The notes beneath the pieces are model-generated. The model did not search any database, was not told the DNA's origin, and saw nothing but the letters and a program-made list of their open reading frames with translations. Shown here one piece after another: positions 58,601-64,000 of a stretch of DNA of 64,000 nt (position 1 is the stretch's first letter; every line of letters starts with the position of its first letter). The position numbers and the translations under genes were made by a program. The stretch is from Diphasiastrum complanatum (Eukaryota; Streptophyta; Lycopodiopsida; Lycopodiales; Lycopodiaceae), in assembly GCA_029204225.1 (NCBI GenBank), contig CM055108.1, forward strand, positions 14,718,722 through 14,782,721, read 5' to 3'.

Positions 58601-61600
58601 AGGGTGTCTACTATACAATGCCATCTGTAACTGTTATGAAGAAGCATAGCCCTCAAAGTTAGACCTATAGAGAAGGGTGTATATTCTACAATGCTATTTC
58701 CTGTTATGAAGTTGTGGTTTGTGAAACTTGAAGCTTTTAAAGATAGTAAGTTAGGTGAACCTTGAAGCTGTGTGAATGTGAACTTTCTGGTTTATGTGCT
58801 TTCCTGTTCATTTTGTCTAAATGAATTCATATTTTCTCATGCTTGCTTTTAACACATTCAATACTTAGAACTCTTTGTAAGCTGTTCTAAATATTTTTCG
58901 TAAAGTAGCGCTTCCTTGATATTACACAGTTTTCCATAATCCTGGTATCTGGAATAAAAAACTGTCACTTTTCATATTGCACGTGACTTCTGAGCAAGAA
59001 GTTAGTCCACGTGAAAGCACTTTGTACATCTTAGCAATGGGGCTAATGTTGAGAAGGCCAACTTTAGAGTTTCTTTTTTGCTTATACCCATATCTTACTC
59101 ATATCTTAATGTCCGTTTGGCAATAATCTAACCGTTGGGTTTACTCGCTTCGACAGGCTGTGCATCTCAGGATCTTCAGACTCTACAATTAGGTGAAAGC
59201 CTTAATACTAAAAGTTGACTCTTCATTTTGTGATCACTGATTATAGTCTTTCGAAATTTTTTCGTATCTACATGCATAGAAGAAAATAACATTCATAATT
59301 TTATTGAATTTTAACTATAAGAAGAATGCTCATCTTTAGGGATGCAAAGAACAAACTTCATATTGCAAATAGCTTAAAGCAGTCCAGATTGCAGTTGCTG
59401 ATGCTGATGCTGTTGTCATAGAATGGTATAACTATATGGGGCGAAGCAATTGGGCTATAAATGTAAAGATCTCCAACAGAGGACCCAACATAGACCCGTA
59501 TTGACCAGCAACATAGATTGTAACATTAGAATGACCTCCCAGCCATTGAGCACCATCCTTGCTCACTCCCCGAGCAATGTTGCACGTTCCGTTCCAGAAT
59601 GTGATCTGGAACAAAATAACATTCATAATTTTATTGAATTTTAACTATAAGAAGAATGCTCATCTTTAGGGATGCGAAGAACAAACTTCATATTGCAAAT
59701 AGCTGAAAGCAGTCCAGATTGCAGTTGCTATGCTGATGCTGTTGTCATAGAATGGTATAACTATATGGGGCGAAGCAATTAGGCTATAAATGTAAAGATC
59801 TCCAACAGAGGACCCAACAGACCCGTATTGACCAACAACATAGATTGTAACATTAGAATGACCTCCCAGCCATTGAGCACCATCCTTGCTCACTGCCGAG
59901 CAATGTTGCACATTCCGTTCCAGAATGTGATCTGGAACGCGATCCGGGAAATCCCATTAGGGTTTCCCAGGACGTGCACTTAGTTTTTTTTTTTTGATTT
60001 AAAAAGAAAAACATAGATTGTGATCTGGAACGCGATCCGGGAAATCCCATTAGGGTTTCCCAGGACGTGCACTTAGTTTTTTTTTTTTGATTTAAAAAGA
60101 AAAACATAGATAATTTTCAAAAATGGCTAAATGTCGTGGGTCGCGTGGATACTTTGTGTGGATAAACACAGAGTTTTCTAGTTGTGACAAAGCTCACCTT
60201 GCTTTCATACATACCATGCTTATGACTAAAAGATCATTCAGGCTCATAGATTTGTTCATGCCTCACTGAAGCCTCAGTATAGATGGCCACTACCTTGGCT
60301 GGCTACCTACACTGACATCTGTGTAATTGATTCACACTTTGGCATAAATTACTAGTTGTCCAGTAAGTAATGTTTGGTTAACCCCAAGTGACTTAGGGTG
60401 TAGGCCGATTGATAAAACATCAATACCTATATTATCCAAAATCACATTCTAAATTATTGAAATTGACTGTAATTTTTAGTTTTATTGTAAACTATAGAAT
60501 GCCTAGTCTATCTACAATAAACTTTGTTGTAACTAGTACTAGAAGTCATGTTTTTTCAAAACTCTAAATCAATGTTTCTAGCTGATTCGACCAATTCACC
60601 CCGGTTCAAATCGGGCTACTAGGTTCGCGAATCAGGAACCGGTTTGAATCATAAAAAACAAAAATTCTTCAATAAAGTAATGTTTTTGAACAAAAGGCCA
60701 ATATCAAATAGTAAATACCAATAAAGTTTGAACAATGGTCAACCCTAAAGAATTCGAGAACGTACTGCTGGAAAACATTACTTAAAAATTAATATATACT
60801 GTCCCCCCCCTAGTGTGTCTTGAACCCTAAAAACGTGCAGCCTGTTTAGAAATCGATTTGGCAAAAACTAGCAGATATGTTTAGGGATTGATGTTGCAAA
60901 AAGAGCAGTAGTAGTTCGATTTTGTAGCTGAAAATGCAACGCCCAAGGTTGTTTCAGACCCTAAAAATGTGCTATCAACCAAACAGAGTGAAAAAACATA
61001 GATGAGCCTATTTTTAACCCTTAAAATGTGCATGATTCAATGATCCTGTATGTTTGTCAAATCAATCTCGTGTTGCATCAGTTTCTTCCTGCATTTGATT
61101 TATCCCTAAAGGCTTACCTCAATGAGTATCAGATGTCTAGTTGCTCCTGAAGGATGAAAGATAAGAAGAATTATCACTGTTGCTCTTACTGTTAGTGTTC
61201 CAGTGCAGCTCTTTGCAAGTCTTGCATTAATGTACATATTGGCACTATTTGACAAGTATGCGGCCTTACATGTATGAAACATATGGTAGAGTATACTTCT
61301 ATTGAAACCACTGCAATGTGTTTATTTTCTACATTAGGCTTTGGGACTTGGGCCAGCAGCGCTGCATTCACTCCTATGCTGTACATACAGATTCGGTCTG
61401 GGCATTGGCAAGCTCACCATCATTCAGCCATGTGTACAGTGGTGGTCGAGATCTTTCGGTATGAGATCTTTGCTTTGATTATGTTGTTAGGTAATGATAT
61501 TTTATTTTGTTCCTTGATTGGCAATGGTAATTTTTGATTTAGGTCATCCTTTGAATTTTGGTTTTTGGTCTATGCCAGTTTTAAAGAGAAAAAAAAAGCA

Positions 61601-62801
61601 TGCAAAGTATCTTTACCTCAGGATTGTGTTCTCATCTAGTGGTTGCTCTTTTCATTTAGTAATAAGCTACCGCTTGTAGCTGGCTTTGAGTTGAGGGTTT
61701 TGGTTATCTTATTTAGGTCTATTTGACGGACTTGTCTTCTCGTGAAAGCACCTTGCTCTGTATGGAGCAACACCCTGTTCTGCAACTAGCATTACAGGAT
61801 GATGAATGGCTTTGGGTGGCCACCCCAGACTCCTCACTACATAGATGGCCGGCTCGGAGTTCTTTGAAGACAATGCAAAAAGGGTCATCTTTTGTTGCTG
61901 GGTCTCTCCCTTACGCTCGTGCAAGAGCTTCTCTGGATGGTTCAGCTCCTGTATGTGTTCAAATCTCACTCCTTTGTAGCATATACGTGGTGGAATCGCT
62001 CAAAGTGGCAATTTTTTGATTGGTTCATGAATTATTTTGTTGCAAACTTGGCACTTACTTTTTTAATGAATATTCTATCTTTAGAGTGATAGCCCTATAG
62101 AAAAGTAAGTTTCTCTGTTTGTAGTTTGTCTCTGTTTTATGATAATGTCTCCACTGTTATGGGAAGGACTTTTGTAGACCACAGGAAGGTTGGAGTGAAA
62201 CTAGGCCAGGCATTACTTTCTGAGGATGATTGTTATGGACAATAGTGGGTTGCCATCTGGATCTGGGCAGCTCATTTATGCAGTGTTCTTTGCAATGAAT
62301 TTGGGCAATTCGTTCAGCCTTCCCTTTGCTTTGAGTCAATAGTCTTGTCGGCAGCCTTAAATGAGAAGGTTGTTTTTGTGTCAATTTGTACGTAACTAAT
62401 GTAGTTCAATTGAACTCTTTTGTGGAGGTATCATCTTGTTCTCTTCAGTCTATTGCAAGTGTGTAGTTGAACTCTCCAATCAAGCTGTTCAATTTTTTCT
62501 ATTTTTGACAAAGTAACGACATATGAAAGGAAAATCTTGCTTCAAATTCTACCTTTCTTTATGTTTTCATATTACTATAGTGGGACATAAGTTAGATCAA
62601 GTATAACGTGTTCAATGATGTCTAATGATGTACGGATGTGACAAGGCTGGTACGTTGTTTCGAAGACACTGACTTATGTTAGTGTCTTCATCTGCTGGCT
62701 GGCAGGTTCCATTGCATGCTGAACCTGCATTTGTTATCCCAGGAACCCCCGGAATTTTGCGACATGCAGTTTTAAATGACAGAAGGCATGCCTTAACCAA
62801 G
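52639..62801 (+). CDS. WDR48: WDR48-like WD40 repeat protein (UAF1 homologue), C-terminal part outside the window
   Basis: WDR48/UAF1 binds and activates USP1/USP12/USP46-type deubiquitinases in animals; plants have one clear homologue. Exons: 52639-52737, 52899-53069, 53254-53319, 53498-53584, 57913-58224, 58344-58441, 59157-59192, 61338-61458, 61717-61950, 62706-62801. All introns are GT-AG and the exons join in frame without a stop, giving 440 residues. It starts [20 protein letters not shown], the conserved plant beginning, and shows WD blades ending [44 protein letters not shown] and DLSVYLTD. The family is about 750 residues long, so the remaining blades, ancillary domain and SUMO-like domain are missing here. 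Introns 4 (4328 nt), 7 (2145 nt) and 9 (755 nt) are long; 4 and 7 hold repeats. It appears intact as far as seen. Confidence 0.94.
54513..55145. repeat. Clusters of short palindromic words in WDR48 intron 4
   Basis: 54525-54572 carries CGTTCCGGAACG (perfect palindrome), GGAACACGTTCCGGAACACG and GATCCGGG. 54810-54860 carries GAAACGCGTTCCGAAACGAG and TTTCTGAAACACGTTTCTGG. 55085-55145 carries GAAACGAGTTTCCGAGAAAC and GAAACGCGTTTC (perfect palindrome within GAGAAACGCGTTTCTAG). T-runs separate them. Related words recur in intron 7 (59577, 59905, 60020). They resemble subterminal motif arrays of hAT or CACTA elements, but no transposase is linked. Confidence 0.7.
55146..55860 (+). pseudogene. Gypsy integrase C-terminal fragment in WDR48 intron 4
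   Basis: After a broken integrase part ([15 protein letters not shown]-like reading near 55260) the + strand reads [35 protein letters not shown] and [20 protein letters not shown], then [13 protein letters not shown]. This is the standard gypsy integrase end (GDxV, KVG..AYKL.LP...HP.FHVS.LK). GAGGAGGGAAGGAG at about 55831 is a probable polypurine tract. It has the same orientation as the host gene. Confidence 0.8.
56030..56600. repeat. GATTC/GAATC word cluster in WDR48 intron 4
   Basis: Within 56038-56145 the words AAGAATCGG, CCGATTCG, AGAATCGGATCC, TTTGATTCTGAACGATTCTT and ACGATTCTTTG occur in both orientations. A second group (GCCGATTCATCCGATTCTGA, GATTCTGAACCGGG) lies at 56550-56590. The two groups could be the ends of one ~550-bp non-autonomous element. 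Similar words recur at 60580-60650. Confidence 0.5.
56601..57912. other. Remainder of WDR48 intron 4; nothing recognised
   Basis: No domain, LTR or repeat is seen. Short frames on both strands are not coding-like. Confidence 0.5.
59283..59938. repeat. ~330-bp tandem duplication in WDR48 intron 7
   Basis: 59283-59612 and 59613-59938 are near-identical direct copies starting AAAATAACATTCATAATTTT and ending GTGATCTGGAAC. They differ by a few small indels (for example loss of one GATGCT and of CATA). Each copy contains the GTTGCAC(G/A)TTCCGTTCC word related to the intron 4 clusters. Confidence 0.9.
59926..60111. repeat. 93-bp tandem duplication in WDR48 intron 7
   Basis: 59926-60018 and 60019-60111 are identical by eye, from TGTGATCTGGAACGCG to AAAAACATAGAT. 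The duplication overlaps the end of the 330-bp repeat and includes CCGGGAAATCCCATTAGGG and a T run. Confidence 0.92.
60112..61337. other. Rest of WDR48 intron 7; motif patch only
   Basis: A patch at 60580-60650 carries CTGATTCGACCAATTC, CCCCGGTTCAAATCGGG and GAACCGGTTTGAATC, partly self-complementary and similar to the intron 4 GATTC cluster. A run of nine C residues lies near 60806. Otherwise nothing is recognised. Confidence 0.5.
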
Positions 62802-64000
62802 GTGAGTCAATGCCTTCATTCATAGCCATCCGTTGACTAGTGAGGTAGTTTATCATTAGCTTAATAATGTTCTGAACCATTAGTGTTGTAACTTCTTGTT
62901 TTATGACATCAAAGATGAGCTATTAAAAGAATAATAGAACCCATGTTTGATACATCCATGCATAACCCTGTTTTGTTCTGCGATAATATTAGCATGTGCC
63001 CTCCCCCTTCTCCCCTCTTTGGACGTCTCTCAACATTGGATCAGAAAACAAAGTTTCGTGTTGCTCTACAGGAGACCCCTTACTGAGCATACATTTACAT
63101 GTGTTTTTGGAATGATAATAAGTACCTATGGCAAGGAGGGATGGGATGGATAGACCAAGTGCATTAATGCTAGTGAGCATAATGAGTGTCCATGAATGTA
63201 AAAAGGCAGTAAGTTAGAATTGCAACTTGAAGCTAGAGCTGACTGAAGTGTAGATATTGTTGTCTCTTGAAAGCCTAATCTAGTCATGCTCACATTTCAG
63301 GGTGATACAAAGGGAACGTAGATCAGTCCATTAAATCAAAGAATGCTTGGTTCTTGTCAATGTACATGACTCCTCATTCTCCTCAAACAATGAGCATAGT
63401 TTTCAAAGTCTCTCCTCTTTAAATGTCCCTGAAATCTACCAATCACAATGTCGACCTGGTCGCAAGCTACTCTCGGCTAGCCCATTGCAATTTGAAGGTT
63501 GTGCATCATCTGCAGGTCAAGGGGTGTAGTAAGCTCAATCATACCACATTGTCTGTGCAAGGATAGGAAGGAAGTTGAGTCCAAGCGGGCCCTCCCATGC
63601 CTGTTGGATACATATAAGGTCGAGGAGCTAGTATAGTGTAGCATGATCCATCTGTGGAAAATTACCAAAAGAGAGAAGTCATGAAACCTGTGCACCGGCG
63701 ACCTTGCTTTAGAAATCAATACCAACGGAGCTCAAATATAGGCCACTTTGTACCTACGATTGGGTCATCACTGGTTTCCCCTAGCAGTCCAAGTTGCACT
63801 ACTAGACGGTATTCCTCGAGCAGCCTTAGGGTTCATATGACGGAACTAGAATACCAGTTCCTACCCCTACCGGGTGACGTGTGCCAACTAGTCAGACGAG
63901 GAATTCCAAGATATCATTTCTACACACCGGAGTTTCACCACAACCTGGAACCCTGGGATATCTTATTCAAAATACAACATCACGAGGATCACAGCTATCT
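62802..64000. other. WDR48 intron 10 or beyond; possible broken exon 11 start at 63299
   Basis: At 63299, after CACATTTCAG, the frame reads GDTKGT and then a stop. Plant WDR48 proteins continue after LTK with a short segment of this type (DxxGxVKLWE). The match is five residues only. The last 260 nt are less AT-rich and show no domain. Confidence 0.35.

Noticed and set aside
60800-60815. Run of C residues as a possible G-quadruplex site
   Set aside because: A single run without the further runs needed for a quadruplex.

Overview
The window is nuclear DNA from a plant, most likely a land plant with a large, repeat-filled genome. The evidence is a spliced gene (GT-AG introns, one of them 4.3 kb), Ty1/copia and Ty3/gypsy elements with the tRNA primer sites typical of plants, and long AT-rich stretches without genes. 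I cannot name the species. The only gene that looks intact is an orthologue of WDR48 (the WD40 partner of USP1/UBP3-type deubiquitinases), on the + strand from 52639. Ten coding exons join in frame with no stop and give about 440 residues. The C-terminal third is not in the window.

Layout. 1-2404: minus-strand copia pol fragment running off the left edge. 2765-9489: an unusual module. It holds a four-exon DDE transposase-like gene whose acidic residues and Cys/His ligands are spaced almost as in RAG1/Transib, an unknown convergent ORF with an acidic tail, a multi-exon Ulp1-type cysteine protease pseudogene, a tandemly repeated palindromic block, and another unknown minus-strand ORF. 9490-17150: a minus-strand gypsy element (5' LTR, Asp-type primer site, gag, protease, start of RT, end of integrase) with a large internal deletion, an unknown ORF on its 3' side, and two fields of a degenerate GCGAGGGTTC word. 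19636-21669: a related gypsy LTR in the opposite orientation, with internal sequence on both sides. 21690-23063: decayed copia end.

23069-29383: a young, nearly complete copia element with 862/861-bp LTRs that differ at one spot, 5-bp target duplications, a Met-type primer site, a polypurine tract and a 1262-codon pol frame. Gag is broken by one frameshift. Its LTR carries repeated CACACGTGTG palindromes. 30230-46000: copia fragments in both orientations, an inverted-repeat pair about 3 kb apart, and AT-rich sequence with no recognisable gene. 45900-52638 is probably the promoter and spliced 5' leader of WDR48, invaded by a copia fragment and by a non-autonomous LTR element whose LTRs differ only by transitions. 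WDR48 introns 4 and 7 hold a gypsy integrase fragment, clusters of short palindromic words and nested tandem duplications.

How the parts relate: WDR48 is the only host gene seen. Nearly everything else is mobile DNA of different ages. The 2.8-9.5 kb module is the best candidate for an undescribed system: a RAG1/Transib-geometry transposase gene travelling with a SUMO-protease-like gene and accessory ORFs, now damaged by nonsense and frameshift changes. All family calls come from reading motifs; no database search was possible.
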